Shown: positions 24,935 to 35,485, counted from the stretch's first letter. The stretch: DNA of 64,000 nucleotides from Treponema sp. (GCA_031265845.1 JAISCC010000040.1:25285-89284); one strand, 5' to 3'. The notes: a model not told the origin generated them from the sequence alone. A program made the numbers and translations.

Positions 24935-27337
24935 ATGGAGATAGATCAAGAATTTATTGCCAATCTAAAAATTGATGAAAACGCGCTGACGAGGCGCATA
25001 GCCGCATCCCTGACGATAAATCAGGGGCAGGTTATAGCCGTTGTAGAGCTTTTGAACGAAGGGGCGACCGTACCGTTTATCGCCCGTTACCGCAAAGAAA
25101 AGCACGGCGCTCTTGACGAGGTGCAGGTGCGGGACATAGAGCATGGGTATCATTCGGGCAAAAACCTTGAAGAGCGGCGCATTGAGATCGTCAGGCTCAT
25201 TTTTGAACAGGGAAAACTCACCGAATCCCTTTACGGCAACATCGTCAAAGCCGCGACGCTTGCGGAATTGGAAGACATATACGCGCCTTATAAGAAGAAA
25301 AAAAAGACCCGCGGTATGGCGGCTGTTGAGAAGGGGCTTGAACCCCTTGCGGACGCGACGCTTGAGCTTGAGAGGGAGCCGCTTGTCGCCATGGCTGCGG
25401 AATTTGTGCGGGAAGACGCCGAACATCCCGAACTCAGCGTGGCGTCCGTTGACGACGCCTTGCAGGGCGCTATGGACATTATCGCGGAACGGGTGTCTCA
25501 AAACCCGGAAAATCGCGCTTTAGTCAAGGAATTCTATAGCCAGGACGGCGTGATCTCCGTGAAAGGCGTAGGAGACGAGGAAGTGAAAAAAACGTCCACC
25601 TATCAGATGTACTGGGATTACACCGAGAGACTTTCCCGGATAAAGCCCCACCGGATTCTGGCGATAAACCGGGGGGAACGGGAAAAGGCGCTTGAAACGC
25701 AAATTGATGTTGACGAGAACGCCGCAGTTGAAATGGTGCAAAAAAAGTACGCCATTCACAACGAGTACCATAAAACGTCCGTAGAGGACGGGCTTAAACG
25801 GCTCCTGTCTCCAGCCGTGATTCGGGAAATTCGGGGCGATCAGGGGGACGCCGCCGACGGGCATGGCATTTCCGTGTTTAGCGCGAACCTCAAAAACCTG
25901 CTCATGCAGCAGCCCATCAAAGGCGCCCGCGTGCTGGGCGTTGATCCGGGCATTCGTACCGGCACTAAATGCGCATGTCTTGACGATACGGGCAAATTCC
26001 TCCACTACTTTACGTTTATGAACAACCAGACCGATAGGGCGAAGGAGTTGATCCTGAAAAATCTGAAGGATTACCATATTCAGCTTGTAGCGGTGGGAGG
26101 CGGAACTGGCTCTAAAGAGGCGCAGGAACTGGTCGCGCAGGTTATTTCCGAAAATAACCTTGACGTACTGTACACGGTGGTCGATGAGGACGGCGCTTCC
26201 GTATACTCGGCGAGCGATATTGCCCGCGAAGAATTTCCGGACCTTGATCTGACCATCAGGGGCGCCGTTTCCATAGGCAGGCGCTTGCAGGACCCGCTCG
26301 CCGAACTCGTGAAGATCGACCCGAAATCTATTGGAGTCGGGCTGTACCAGCACGATGTCAACCAGAAAAAGCTCTCGGACACCCTTGACGAAGTGGTTTC
26401 CAGCGTGGTGAACAACGTAGGCGTCAACCTAAACACCGCAAGCGTCTCTCTCCTCAAGTACGTGTCCGGCATAAACTCAGGTCTTGCCAAGAAAATCGTG
26501 AAATACCGCGATGAAAAAGGCAAAATTTCAAGCCGCGACGAACTGAACGGCATTCAGGGCATGGGTCCGAAAACATTTGAGCAATGCGCCGGCTTTCTCA
26601 AAATACCGGAGAGCGTGGATCCGCTTGACAATACGTGGGTTCACCCTGAAAACTACGCCATTGCCCGCGCCATTCGGGAAACTATTACCACAACCGGCGG
26701 CGTCGGTTCGGAAACAGTGAAGTCATTGAAAGAAAAATTCGGCGTTGGAGACGCCACCATCAATGACATTGTTGATGAACTTAAAAAACCCGGACGCGAT
26801 CCACGTGAAGAGTACCCCAAACCCATCATGCGCAAGGGAGTGGTTGCGTTTGAAGATCTTAGCGAAGGCATGATGGTCACCGGCAAAATCAAAAATGTGG
26901 TTGATTTCGGGGCGTTCGTCGATGTCGGCGTGAAAGAAACCGCGCTCGTCCACATTTCCGAATTGAGCGACCATTTTGTCCATGATCCGATGGACGCGGT
27001 GAAAGTCGGCGAGGTGTACGAGTTCCGCATCATCGAATTGGACGCGGACAGGCGGCGCATCAGCCTTTCCCGCCGCAACGCGCAATCCGATCAGGGACGC
27101 GCCGCGCCGAAGCGCGAGCTTGAGAAAGCCGCCGTTTCCGCAAATGGCGCCGTTGTGGGCGGCGATGCCGTGGGCGGCAAGAAGCGGGTCGTTGTGGTGA
27201 AAAAAATGGACGGCGCCGGAGCATCCGCAAAATCCGGGCAGCCGCGCTCTCCCCGCTTCGATCCGAATGACGACGGCTCCATGTACAATCCGTTTGCCGA
27301 GGCGTTCAAGAAGATGGAGAAAAAGCGCGTAAAGTAA
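24935..27337 (+). CDS. tex: Tex-family RNA-binding transcription accessory protein
   Basis: 800 residues, full length. In order: the N-terminal helical part with GATVPFIARYRKEKHGALDE; the YqgF/RNase H-like core (RVLGVDPGIRTGTKCACLD); helix-hairpin-helix region (NLNTASVSLLKYVSGINSGL, LNGIQGMGPKTFEQCAGFL); and an S1 domain near 650-720 (GMMVTGKIKNVVDFGAFVDV). A charged, Ala-rich tail of about 80 residues follows. Tex binds nucleic acids and contacts transcription/translation machinery in the cytoplasm. An inverted repeat at 27339-27388 after the stop may end the transcript. Confidence 0.95.
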   Translation: MEIDQEFIANLKIDENALTRRIAASLTINQGQVIAVVELLNEGATVPFIARYRKEKHGALDEVQVRDIEHGYHSGKNLEERRIEIVRLIFEQGKLTESLYGNIVKAATLAELEDIYAPYKKKKKTRGMAAVEKGLEPLADATLELEREPLVAMAAEFVREDAEHPELSVASVDDALQGAMDIIAERVSQNPENRALVKEFYSQDGVISVKGVGDEEVKKTSTYQMYWDYTERLSRIKPHRILAINRGEREKALETQIDVDENAAVEMVQKKYAIHNEYHKTSVEDGLKRLLSPAVIREIRGDQGDAADGHGISVFSANLKNLLMQQPIKGARVLGVDPGIRTGTKCACLDDTGKFLHYFTFMNNQTDRAKELILKNLKDYHIQLVAVGGGTGSKEAQELVAQVISENNLDVLYTVVDEDGASVYSASDIAREEFPDLDLTIRGAVSIGRRLQDPLAELVKIDPKSIGVGLYQHDVNQKKLSDTLDEVVSSVVNNVGVNLNTASVSLLKYVSGINSGLAKKIVKYRDEKGKISSRDELNGIQGMGPKTFEQCAGFLKIPESVDPLDNTWVHPENYAIARAIRETITTTGGVGSETVKSLKEKFGVGDATINDIVDELKKPGRDPREEYPKPIMRKGVVAFEDLSEGMMVTGKIKNVVDFGAFVDVGVKETALVHISELSDHFVHDPMDAVKVGEVYEFRIIELDADRRRISLSRRNAQSDQGRAAPKRELEKAAVSANGAVVGGDAVGGKKRVVVVKKMDGAGASAKSGQPRSPRFDPNDDGSMYNPFAEAFKKMEKKRVK

Positions 27338-27508
27338 GCGTCCAACGCCGCAACGCAGTCCTGTGCAACGGACGAGGCGGCGTGGACGAAAATGGTCGCG
27401 CTATCTGAATGGCAATGCAAAATCTTCGAGCTGTATTTCAAACCGGCAGAATACCGGCGGTGAATCCGGTTGTTCTATCGGATTAACCAACAAGGAAAAC
27501 GTCTGCGC

Positions 27509-29371
27509 ATGATTCCGATGTCCATAAAAGAAAAAAGCCTCGTCATCTACAAGAACAAACCCGCTATAGCGACGGAAATCGCTGAAAAAATAAGCATATC
27601 CATTGCAGGCGGGGAAAAACTCAAAGTGCGCGAAAAAGACGTAGAACTCATCCATCCAGGTCCCTGCGCGTTGTCCGATCTCGCCGAATTGCCCAAGGGC
27701 GATGTTCGCGGCGCGTGGGAGCTTCTGGAAGGAGAAAAAACCGCGTTCAATGAATTGGCGGAACTCATATATGGCGAATATACGGCTAAAACCGCCTTCG
27801 CCCTGTACACCGAACTGCTGGGCGGCGTTTACTTCTCAGGAAATGCGGCGGAGATCAAAACGCGGGCGCCTGATGAAGTTGAGTCGGAAGAAAAAAAGCG
27901 CGGCGAAAAACAAAAGGGGCAGATTGAACGGGATGCGTTTCTTGAGCGTTTCAGAACGAAAACTCTCGTATTCCCTGATGACAAGAAATTCCTGCAAGAT
28001 GTTGAAGCCCTCGCCTATGGGCAAACCAACAAGAGCCGCACCTTGAAAGATATGGGCAAGCCGGAAACGCCGGAGGAAGCCCATAAACTCCTCCTTGATT
28101 CAGGGGCGTGGACCGTGTTCGTAAATCCGCATCCCCAGCGGCATGGCTGCTCTCTCGCCTCCGCAAAAACGCCGGTTTCTCCGCCTCCTGACGAAGAGCG
28201 TGTTGATCTCACTCGCCTCTCAAGTTTCGCCATCGACAACGCGTGGTCAGCGGATCCGGACGACGCCATAGCCATAGAGGGAAATGTCCTTTTTGTACAT
28301 ATTGCGGATCCCGCCGCGTCAATCATACCGGACAGTCCTGCGGACAAGGAAGCGCGCGCCCGGGGCGCCACCCTATACCTCCCGGAAGGCGCAAGCCGCA
28401 TGATCTGCGAGGAAGGCGTTTCTCTCTTTGCCCTGGGTTATTGCCATGGTGTCTGCGCGGACGCCTGCGCAACCGCATCCGCGCCTGAAATTTCGCCTGC
28501 GCTCACCTTCAAAATGACGCTGAACAGCGATTATTCTGTTGCGGAGACCGAAATTTTTCCTTCATGGGTGAAAGTCGCCCGTCTGACCTACGAAGAAGCC
28601 GATGAGAAGTCCGCGTCGCCTGAGTGTGCGCCGTTATTTGCCTTTGCGGAAGCCAACTGCAAGCGAAGACAACAGTCCGGCGCGGTTTTCATAGACCTTC
28701 CGGAGGCGCACATTTCGGTTTGCGAAAAAAAAATCTCCATAGAACCGGTCAAATTTTCGCGCGCGGCGTCTATGGTGCAGGAATGTATGCTGATCGCGGG
28801 CGAATCTGCGGCGCGATGGGCTCTGCAACGCAAAATTCCTTTTCCTTTTGTGAGTCAAGACATGAGCGATCTTCCGAAAAATCCGTTGCCCGGGCTTGCC
28901 GGCTCCTACCAACTCCGCCGTTGTATGCGCCCCCGCGTTCTTTCCACAAAGCCCGCTGATCATTTCGGGCTTGGGCTTGCCGTGTATACGCAGGTTACCA
29001 GTCCTTTGCGGCGCTACACCGATCTTTTGGCGCACCAGCAAATCCGTCTGTTTTTGCGTGGAGAGAAGCCGCTCTCCGAAGAAGATGTGCTGATCAGGCT
29101 TGCGGCGTCAGAGGCGGCCGCGCTTGCTACGGTTCATGCGGAACGAGCTTCCCGCGCCCATTGGACTGCGGCGTATCTTTCTGATAAAAAGAAGTCGGTC
29201 TGGGAAGGGGTGATGGTGGAGAAAAAAGGCGACAAATCGGTCGTCTTAATCCCGGATTTAGGCGTAGAAACGCAGGCGCTCATACGATCAGAGCTTGAAC
29301 CAAATCAAAAGATACGCCTGGTTTTTTCATCCGTCAAGATGCCGGAAGGAGAAATTTTATTTAATCAATGA
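27509..29371 (+). CDS. RNB-domain exoribonuclease (RNase II/R family)
   Basis: 620 residues from ATG 27509 (AAGGAAAA ahead); an upstream TTG at 27470 keeps the frame but lacks support. The N-terminal 200 residues are divergent. The RNB core shows FAIDNAWSADPDDAIAIEG with the metal-binding aspartates, then LTYEEAD, AERASRAHWTAAYL and QVTSPLRRYTDLLAHQQI, the last typical of RNase II/R. A short S1-like beta region ends the protein. It degrades RNA 3'-5' in the cytoplasm. The missing full cold-shock and S1 domains make it closer to short RNase II-like proteins than to RNase R. Confidence 0.85.
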   Translation: MIPMSIKEKSLVIYKNKPAIATEIAEKISISIAGGEKLKVREKDVELIHPGPCALSDLAELPKGDVRGAWELLEGEKTAFNELAELIYGEYTAKTAFALYTELLGGVYFSGNAAEIKTRAPDEVESEEKKRGEKQKGQIERDAFLERFRTKTLVFPDDKKFLQDVEALAYGQTNKSRTLKDMGKPETPEEAHKLLLDSGAWTVFVNPHPQRHGCSLASAKTPVSPPPDEERVDLTRLSSFAIDNAWSADPDDAIAIEGNVLFVHIADPAASIIPDSPADKEARARGATLYLPEGASRMICEEGVSLFALGYCHGVCADACATASAPEISPALTFKMTLNSDYSVAETEIFPSWVKVARLTYEEADEKSASPECAPLFAFAEANCKRRQQSGAVFIDLPEAHISVCEKKISIEPVKFSRAASMVQECMLIAGESAARWALQRKIPFPFVSQDMSDLPKNPLPGLAGSYQLRRCMRPRVLSTKPADHFGLGLAVYTQVTSPLRRYTDLLAHQQIRLFLRGEKPLSEEDVLIRLAASEAAALATVHAERASRAHWTAAYLSDKKKSVWEGVMVEKKGDKSVVLIPDLGVETQALIRSELEPNQKIRLVFSSVKMPEGEILFNQ

Positions 29372-29389
29372 AAATTCCTATTTCCCCTC

Positions 29390-29424
29390 TTGACCTTCTT
29401 TGAATTCTATATAAGAATAGTGGT
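29390..29424 (+). promoter_or_regulatory. possible promoter of the che operon
   Basis: TTGACC (29390-29395) and TAAGAA (29412-29417) are 16 nt apart. The cheA ATG follows seven bases later and no good Shine-Dalgarno sequence is present, again a leaderless-like layout. No sigma-28 sequence is evident. Confidence 0.4.
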
Positions 29425-31815
29425 ATGAGTGATTATCTTGACCCTAATAATGAAGAGCTTCTCAAAGACTTCTTTAGCGAAGCCCAAATGCAGGTCGATA
29501 CATTAGAACAGAACATTCTAATCATCGAAAACGAAGGCGCCAATAAAGATGCGGTTGATGAAATTTTCCGTGCCGCTCATACTTTGAAGGGCGGCTCCGC
29601 AACCGTTGAGTTTATGGAGCTTTCGCATTTTACCCACATGGTTGAGGATGTGCTGGACGCCATCCGGTCAGATCAGCTTCAGGTCAAGGAAGAAGTTGTC
29701 GATACGCTCCTCACGGCTATTGATGTCATCAAAGCGATGCTCGAACAACGGATGAATGGTTCCGTATACCAGGAGAACACTTCGGTTATAGAAGGAAAGC
29801 TTGAGTCTCTGATACCCAACAGTAAAAAAGGAGGAGTTGCGCCGAAGCCAGTCGCGGCGCCCGTTCCGGCTCGCGCTGTCGCCCCTCCTGTACCGGCGGC
29901 GGTTCCTGCGGCTGTGGGATTGAAACCCTCCACTCTTACAGAAGATGAGCTTAATGAAATCAAAGGATCTTCGGACGGAAATCTTCCGATTTTTCGTGTG
30001 TCCGTTACATTTGACGAAAAGAACTTGATGAACACTGTAGGCGGCATTCAGATATATGTGGTGATCAAAAATTATGGAACCATTCTTAAAACCGTTCCCG
30101 ATTTTGAGGCGCTATATGAAGACAATTTCTTTCAGGTTGTTGATTACTATGTCTCAACCGATAAAAACCCTGAAGAGTTGAAACGTATCGTCCTCCTTCC
30201 CGACGTAAGCCTCAATGCCACAGTCATCGATATAAACGAACTTGCGCCTACGGACAAGGCGGATTTCGCGCCTCAATTCGTAGCGGAGGCGCTAAAATCC
30301 AAACCCGCGGCGTCCGCATCGTCGCCGGTTGCGACGCCTCATCCGCACGAAGGGGACGCCGTTCCTGCGGCGTCCGCTCAATCATCCGCCGCGTCTGCGG
30401 ATGCGAAGAAAGCCGGCAAAGAAGCGGGTTCCATACTCCGCGTGGACTCCAAGCGTATTGACGATCTGCTCAACCTCGTTTCCGAAACGGTCATCACCAA
30501 GGCGACGTTCAATCAGATCAACAATCAATTCAACGATCTCCTCACGGAACTGCATGCTTTGGAAAGCGCGTACCGCGACAAGATCAAGGGACTCTTCGAT
30601 AAACTGCCTAGCTATCTTGAAGGCATACAAGAAGGTGGAAAAACCGTTAAAGATCTCCGCAAAGAAATCAACGAAGAATACGGCGACACCTTCACCTTGT
30701 TTGACAGCTTTGAAACCTCGGTCAAGACCAACATCGCTAAATTTCGCTCGACATCTCAAAACCTTGGACGCATCACCGGCGAATTGCAGGAAGGCGTCAT
30801 GCGCATCCGCATGGTTCCCATCAGCCAGATATTCAGCCGGTTCCCGCGTCTTGTACGCGACCTTTCCAAATCCCTCAACAAAAAAATAAACTTGGTCATT
30901 GAGGGGGAAGAGACCGAGCTTGACAAGTCCGTCGTTGAAGACCTCCTTGACCCGATCATGCACTCGGTGCGCAATTCCATAGATCACGGCGTTGAAGCGC
31001 CTGCGGAACGCAAGGCGGCGGGCAAACCTGAAGAAGGCATGGTGCTTCTCAAAGCGACCAACGAAGGCAACATGATTGTCATTGAGATTGCCGATGATGG
31101 AAAAGGCATTGATGTTGAGGGGGTCAAGGCGAAAGCCATTGAAAGAGGGCTTATCAATCCGAACAAGATGCTGACCGATGTGGAAGCCTTCAATCTGATC
31201 TTTGAACCCGGGTTCTCTACCGCGAAATCCATTACCTCCATATCGGGGCGCGGCGTAGGTCTTGACGTGGTGCGCCGCTCCATTGAAAAACTCAACGGCA
31301 GCGTAACGGTCAGTTCCGAACGCGGCAAGGGCACCAAGTTCATCATCAAACTGCCGCTTACGTTGGCTATTATTCAGGGGCTGTTGGTGCGCGTCGGCAC
31401 GGAAATCTATTCCATTCCCATTGCCAGCGTTATCGAAAGCCTGCGTATAAAACCGGAAGACGTCAAGATGATCGACAATTACGAAGTGTTCAATATCCGT
31501 AACGATGTGGTGTCATTGCTCCGTTTGAACCGGCTCTTCGGCATTAGAACCGAGGAAAAACAGGAGTACAACTTCATCGTCATTGTTGGCACCGCAGAAA
31601 AGAAAATGGGCTTTATGGTTGACAGCCTCATCGGTGAGGAAGACGTGGTTATCAAGCCCTTGCGTGATCAATTTACCAATTCGCCCGGTATTGCCGGCGC
31701 ATCCATTTTGGGAGACGGTTCCGTTTCGCTCATCATTGATGTCAGCCAGCTTCTGGAACTGGGATTGCGCAAGGAATTGGAACAGCGGCAGATACGCGAA
31801 GCGTCAATGAGGTAA
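29425..31815 (+). CDS. cheA: chemotaxis histidine kinase CheA
   Basis: 796 residues. P1 phosphotransfer domain with phospho-accepting His52 in RAAHTLKGGSATVEF; a Pro/Ala-rich linker (residues 135-170); a P2-like middle; P3 dimerisation helices (about 340-470); P4 kinase with N-box HSVRNSIDHGVE, G1 EIADDGKGID and G2 SGRGVGLDVV; and P5 CheW-like domain to the end. It couples receptor arrays to flagellar control. It is first of three co-directional genes, 15 bp ahead of the next. Confidence 0.97.
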   Translation: MSDYLDPNNEELLKDFFSEAQMQVDTLEQNILIIENEGANKDAVDEIFRAAHTLKGGSATVEFMELSHFTHMVEDVLDAIRSDQLQVKEEVVDTLLTAIDVIKAMLEQRMNGSVYQENTSVIEGKLESLIPNSKKGGVAPKPVAAPVPARAVAPPVPAAVPAAVGLKPSTLTEDELNEIKGSSDGNLPIFRVSVTFDEKNLMNTVGGIQIYVVIKNYGTILKTVPDFEALYEDNFFQVVDYYVSTDKNPEELKRIVLLPDVSLNATVIDINELAPTDKADFAPQFVAEALKSKPAASASSPVATPHPHEGDAVPAASAQSSAASADAKKAGKEAGSILRVDSKRIDDLLNLVSETVITKATFNQINNQFNDLLTELHALESAYRDKIKGLFDKLPSYLEGIQEGGKTVKDLRKEINEEYGDTFTLFDSFETSVKTNIAKFRSTSQNLGRITGELQEGVMRIRMVPISQIFSRFPRLVRDLSKSLNKKINLVIEGEETELDKSVVEDLLDPIMHSVRNSIDHGVEAPAERKAAGKPEEGMVLLKATNEGNMIVIEIADDGKGIDVEGVKAKAIERGLINPNKMLTDVEAFNLIFEPGFSTAKSITSISGRGVGLDVVRRSIEKLNGSVTVSSERGKGTKFIIKLPLTLAIIQGLLVRVGTEIYSIPIASVIESLRIKPEDVKMIDNYEVFNIRNDVVSLLRLNRLFGIRTEEKQEYNFIVIVGTAEKKMGFMVDSLIGEEDVVIKPLRDQFTNSPGIAGASILGDGSVSLIIDVSQLLELGLRKELEQRQIREASMR

Positions 31816-31830
31816 GGAAAAGAGGGTGTT

Positions 31831-33165
31831 ATGACAGCAGAAATCAAAAATTTAGCGGAAGTAAACGCCAACCTGCAAATTCAGAAAGAGCGGGCTGAGA
31901 CAGAAGATTTTAAGATCATAACCTTTTCCCTTGGCGGAAAAGATTACGGCGTTGATATTATGAATGTCAAGGAAATCGCAAAGGCTGATAAATTTACCTA
32001 TGTGCCGAACGCGGCTTCCTTTGTGAAAGGCGTGTACAATCTTCGGGGTGATATTATTCCGATTATAGATTTGCGTTCGTTCTTCCACTTGCCGCAGGAT
32101 AAGAAGGGGGATGGGCTTGAAAACATGCTCATCCTTCGCATTGAAGACAGGGTGTATGGGACGGTTGTTGACAAGATCGATAGGGTGATCGGCATCAATT
32201 CATCTTCTGTGCAGCCGCCTCATCCCATATTCGGGGATATTAACATCAAATATATCAGCGGCGTTGTGGAAAAAGGCGGGAGCCTCTATGTTATTCTTGA
32301 TGTCATCCGCATTTTCAGTCAGCATGAAGATGACAAGCAAAAGGGGCGGATGTCCGCGCAGGAAAACACGACCGAGAACTTTGTGCCTTCCACTTCAACG
32401 CAGACGCCTGAACAAAAAGTGGCGGCGGCGGACACCGCGCTTGGTTTTATTAAAGAAAGTCTTGCGGCCTTGAAACATTTTTACGCAAGTGGTATAAATG
32501 ACGCATGGGTGCATAAGCGATTCATTGATTGGAGCGCAACCCATCGGGAAACGGATGTCCAACTTCGAAACAGTTCCGATGCGGAGGAATTTCTGGGAGA
32601 CTTTCCATCTCCCCATACAGGGGTGTTTTGGGATGATGAATACGCTGGCATGGTTAAAAAATTGTTGCCCGATATGCCGTCGAACAATATCCAAGTGTGG
32701 AATCCCGGTTGCGGCAAAGGGCATGAAACGTATTCATTCGCGTGCTTGCTTAAAGCCCGGTATCCTGATGCGCATATCAAGATTTGGGCGAGTGACAACG
32801 ATATTTTAGCGATATCAACCGCTCCCAATATGAGTTTTGACTTGAACGAAACGCCGGAATATTGCCGCGGCTTTATGTTAAATGGAAAGAACGGGTATGT
32901 TTTCAAGCCGGAGATCAAAGATTCAATTGTGTTTGAGTACCATGATATTTTACACGAGGCGCAGTTGCCGGATTTGGATATTATATTGATGCGGGATCTT
33001 TTGTCATACCTGCCTGTAACGGAGCAAGGCAAGCAAATTGTATCTTTCGGTGAAAAACTCAAAAAGACCGGAGTGGTCATAGTAGGTAAAAATGAGGTTA
33101 TAGCCGATACTAATTGGCGTCCCATTGGTGAATTTCCTCTGTCCGTGTTCATGTATAACGGATAG
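31831..33165 (+). CDS. cheW: CheW fused to a CheR-like methyltransferase domain
   Basis: 444 residues. Residues 30-165 are a CheW domain (FSLGGKDYGVDIMNVKEI; GVYNLRGDIIPIIDLRSFF). A linker leads to a CheR-like domain at about 200-440, with the AdoMet-site motif VWNPGCGKGHETYSFACLL and DIILMRDLLSYLPV. Spirochetes are known to carry such a CheW-CheR-like hybrid, which sits in their chemoreceptor arrays. Whether the methyltransferase part is active is not clear from sequence; the usual CheR N-terminal helical domain is reduced. Confidence 0.9.
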   Translation: MTAEIKNLAEVNANLQIQKERAETEDFKIITFSLGGKDYGVDIMNVKEIAKADKFTYVPNAASFVKGVYNLRGDIIPIIDLRSFFHLPQDKKGDGLENMLILRIEDRVYGTVVDKIDRVIGINSSSVQPPHPIFGDINIKYISGVVEKGGSLYVILDVIRIFSQHEDDKQKGRMSAQENTTENFVPSTSTQTPEQKVAAADTALGFIKESLAALKHFYASGINDAWVHKRFIDWSATHRETDVQLRNSSDAEEFLGDFPSPHTGVFWDDEYAGMVKKLLPDMPSNNIQVWNPGCGKGHETYSFACLLKARYPDAHIKIWASDNDILAISTAPNMSFDLNETPEYCRGFMLNGKNGYVFKPEIKDSIVFEYHDILHEAQLPDLDIILMRDLLSYLPVTEQGKQIVSFGEKLKKTGVVIVGKNEVIADTNWRPIGEFPLSVFMYNG

Positions 33166-33252
33166 AGAGCAAGATGGAGGAATCTTTATTAGCGCGTCGC
33201 GTTAATGTTTGATAAATGTAAGCGGCGTCGCCGTTTGTAAATAGGAGTTTGT

Positions 33253-33750
33253 ATGAGAGTTGAATATATTAACCCTTTTGTCGAAGCAGCCTTTAGCGTT
33301 CTTAAAGATGTTCTCAATTTGATGGAAGAAGAGGTTATAGATGTTAAGCGCGGCGATCTGTACTTAAAATCATCGAATATGTCCATTATGGGTGTTGCGG
33401 CGTTGGTAGGCTTGGCAGGCGATGTTGAAGGACGTGTGCTTTTTGACATGTCAAAAAAGACGGCTTTGTTTGTCGCGAGCAGTATGAATGGCGAGGAGTT
33501 TATTGGTATTGATGATATGGTTAAAGCCACTATTACCGAGCTTGCAAATATGATTACTGCGCAGGCTGTCACCAAGCTTCATGATTTAGGATTCAAGTTT
33601 GATCTTACTCCGCCCGCGCTCTTTACCGGTGAAAACATGGAAATCTCAAACAACCTTGATGTTGAAGCGTTGATCGTTCCTATGGAATTAGGTTCGGATG
33701 GAACAAAAGGAAAGATTGAGATTAATGTTGTCATCCGCGAGCGTTCCTGA
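33253..33750 (+). CDS. cheX: CheX-type CheY-P phosphatase
   Basis: 165 residues. MRVEYINPFVEAAFSVLKDV, then GLAGDVEGRVLFDMSKKTAL and ITELANMITAQAV; the E-x2-N pair in the last motif is the CheX/CheC catalytic signature. It dephosphorylates CheY-P. AGGAG precedes the ATG at 33253. In other treponemes cheY follows cheX; here a terminator and tRNA follow instead. Confidence 0.93.
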   Translation: MRVEYINPFVEAAFSVLKDVLNLMEEEVIDVKRGDLYLKSSNMSIMGVAALVGLAGDVEGRVLFDMSKKTALFVASSMNGEEFIGIDDMVKATITELANMITAQAVTKLHDLGFKFDLTPPALFTGENMEISNNLDVEALIVPMELGSDGTKGKIEINVVIRERS

Positions 33751-33784
33751 TTAAATGTCAGCCCTGATGGGTTGACATTTAATC
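33749..33784 (+). terminator. terminator hairpin of the che operon
   Basis: A 16-bp stem with a four-base loop; GATTAAATGTCAGCCC pairs with GGGTTGACATTTAATC with a single G-U. It starts inside the cheX stop codon. Confidence 0.75.
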
Positions 33785-33811
33785 AAATATGCAATAGTAT
33801 CTTTTTCATAA

Positions 33812-33885
33812 GGGCGGTTAGCTCAGTTGGTTAGAGCGTCGGTATGACACGCCGAAGGTCACAAGTTCGATTCTTGTATCGCCCA
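33812..33885 (+). tRNA. tRNA-Val (GAC anticodon)
   Basis: 74 nt folding as a standard cloverleaf: acceptor GGGCGGT/ATCGCCC with discriminator A, D-arm GCTC...GAGC, anticodon stem TCGGT/GCCGA with loop ATGACAC, and TΨC arm ACAAG TTCGATT CTTGT. The anticodon GAC reads valine codons GUC/GUU. The CCA end is not encoded. Confidence 0.95.
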
Positions 33886-33984
33886 TTGTGTTGTATTTAT
33901 ATAGATATTTGCTTGGCACAGGAAAGGTTTTTTGACAATCTTTATGTGTGATTCCAGGCAGAGAGCCAATGCAGGGCATATATA

Positions 33985-34415
33985 ATCAAAGTGCGATACC
34001 AGGCAGGGACATTCACTTGCCCCTGTGCGGCGGTGAAAGACAATTTTTATGAATGTGCGCAATGCGGACATCAAGAATCTATTTTATTTGGAACGTTCTT
34101 TCAGTATGCGTGCAAACCATTGTATATATGGTGTTGCGGCCATTTGGTATATTGCGTCACAGAAAAACGGGACAAGCGCTTTGGGGTTGCAGCCGGATAG
34201 GTGAAGGAAAAGATGGATTTATAGAAATCACGATTGGGCGGGTGAGTGTATTTGCAACCGACGGCTGGCAGATATAAAAGTCTTGTTCAAAAGGACACAT
34301 CTTGGATATTATTTTGACGATTACACCTTCAGGTTTAATTGGCGTAAATCAAATGGCAGAGAATTATTATTTTTTATAGATTATTACAGAATGACCTACC
34401 CTGCGTCAAGTAAAT
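33985..34415 (+). pseudogene. IS1595-family transposase relic
   Basis: The N-terminal zinc ribbon and following helix can be pieced together from three frames: NFYECAQCGHQESILFGT, then PLYIWC, and AIWYIASQKNGTSALGLQ. After an internal deletion, the C-terminal end appears at 34310-34400: YYFDDYTFRFNWRKSNGREL, matching the conserved YLDEF-FRFNRR block. The DDE catalytic core is gone. It lies just beyond the tRNA gene. Confidence 0.75.
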
Positions 34416-34520
34416 ACCTTTGTATTTTTTATTATATAAATTACATGTCAGGCGGCTTATCTTGCTTGCGTCTCTTTCGGCTCTCGTTTTTTGTATGATC
34501 ATGGTTGCCCTATACCGGGA

Positions 34521-34690
34521 TTTTATCGGCAGTGGGGTCTAATACTGCGTCCTAAAGAGCGACCATTTAGGATGATTGGAATCAGCGATGCAAATACAAA
34601 ACAGTCAAACCAAAGGTTCGCCGAACCACGTAAATAATGTTGCGCCTACAGAATACCTTCACGGCTCTGTTGCGGGATGTTCTTAAGCGA
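34521..34690. repeat. diverged copy of a dispersed repeat (partner at 58780-58945)
   Basis: Shares GCAGTGGGGTCTAATA, a GATTGGAATCAGCGATGC block, and ACGTAAATAATG...CAGAATACC with the other copy, in the same order. No coding frame is recognisable between the IS1595 and IS5 relics. Confidence 0.6.
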
Positions 34691-34739
34691 CATTATCTCC
34701 TAGCTGAAAATGACTAAGGGCTTATCTCTAAATAGATTT

Positions 34740-35485
34740 CCCCTGGATTCCGATATGAAACTGGGGGGGACAAGAGCGTTCATGGGAAATAGCCGATGCG
34801 TTTTGGGAAGCCTCAAGGCCGTTAATGCCAAAAAGAGGGCGCGACCGCCAGGGAATGCCGCCGGAAACCGGGAGGATGCCGCCCTGCCATGGAACCCCGC
34901 AGAGTCCTTGAGGCGATTTTCTATGTCCTGTGCGCCGGAATCCAATGGAAGGCGCCGCCCGAAGTATATGAGCGGCGATCTCCGTCCGCGCTGGTGTTTT
35001 CGCTTCCGGCGCGGACAAGGATTCTTTCAGACCCTGTGGATCGCCGGACTGGAAACCTATGATGAAGCCATGCGTGTCGACTGGGCGCGGCTTTGTGCGG
35101 ACGGTTGCATGGACGAAGCGCCTTTGGCGCGGGAATCGGCGGAGGGAAAAACGGGGGCAAACGGCGTCTTCTGGTGGACGGCGCCGGATTCTTTTCAGAT
35201 TGAACGGATTGACAGTGTTGAAACTCCTCGGCGTTTGCGCCTTGACAAAGGCTATAGCGAGGGGCCGGACCTAGAGCTTGTTGTTTTATGCGGGTTCATC
35301 CCTCATATCAAGAGCCGCGGGCAGGAAAGAATGGGAAAGCGGCGCGCCGACGGATAGTGGAATCCGCTCGCTCGCGGATGAATCGTTTTCGCAAAATACC
35401 GGCTCGCTTTCAGAGATTGGAGAGTTCGCGCCTTGTCTTGCTTATGCCTGCGCGCGCCTTCATCGCCTTCCGTAAGGCGTTTACT
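34740..35485 (+). pseudogene. IS5-family (IS1031-like) transposase relic
   Basis: Conserved blocks appear in order but spread over all three frames: RVLEAIFYVLCAGIQWKA, FFQTLWIAGLETYDEAMRVD, ADGCMDEAPLA, RLRLDKGYSEGPDLE, CGFIPHIKSRGQE and finally ARSRMNRFRKIPARFQRLES. The expected catalytic Asp blocks are disrupted. It is an old, frame-broken copy different from the IS5 relic near 1.6-1.9 kb. Confidence 0.8.

Noticed and set aside
25520..26353. 277-codon minus frame
   Set aside because: Antisense shadow of tex.
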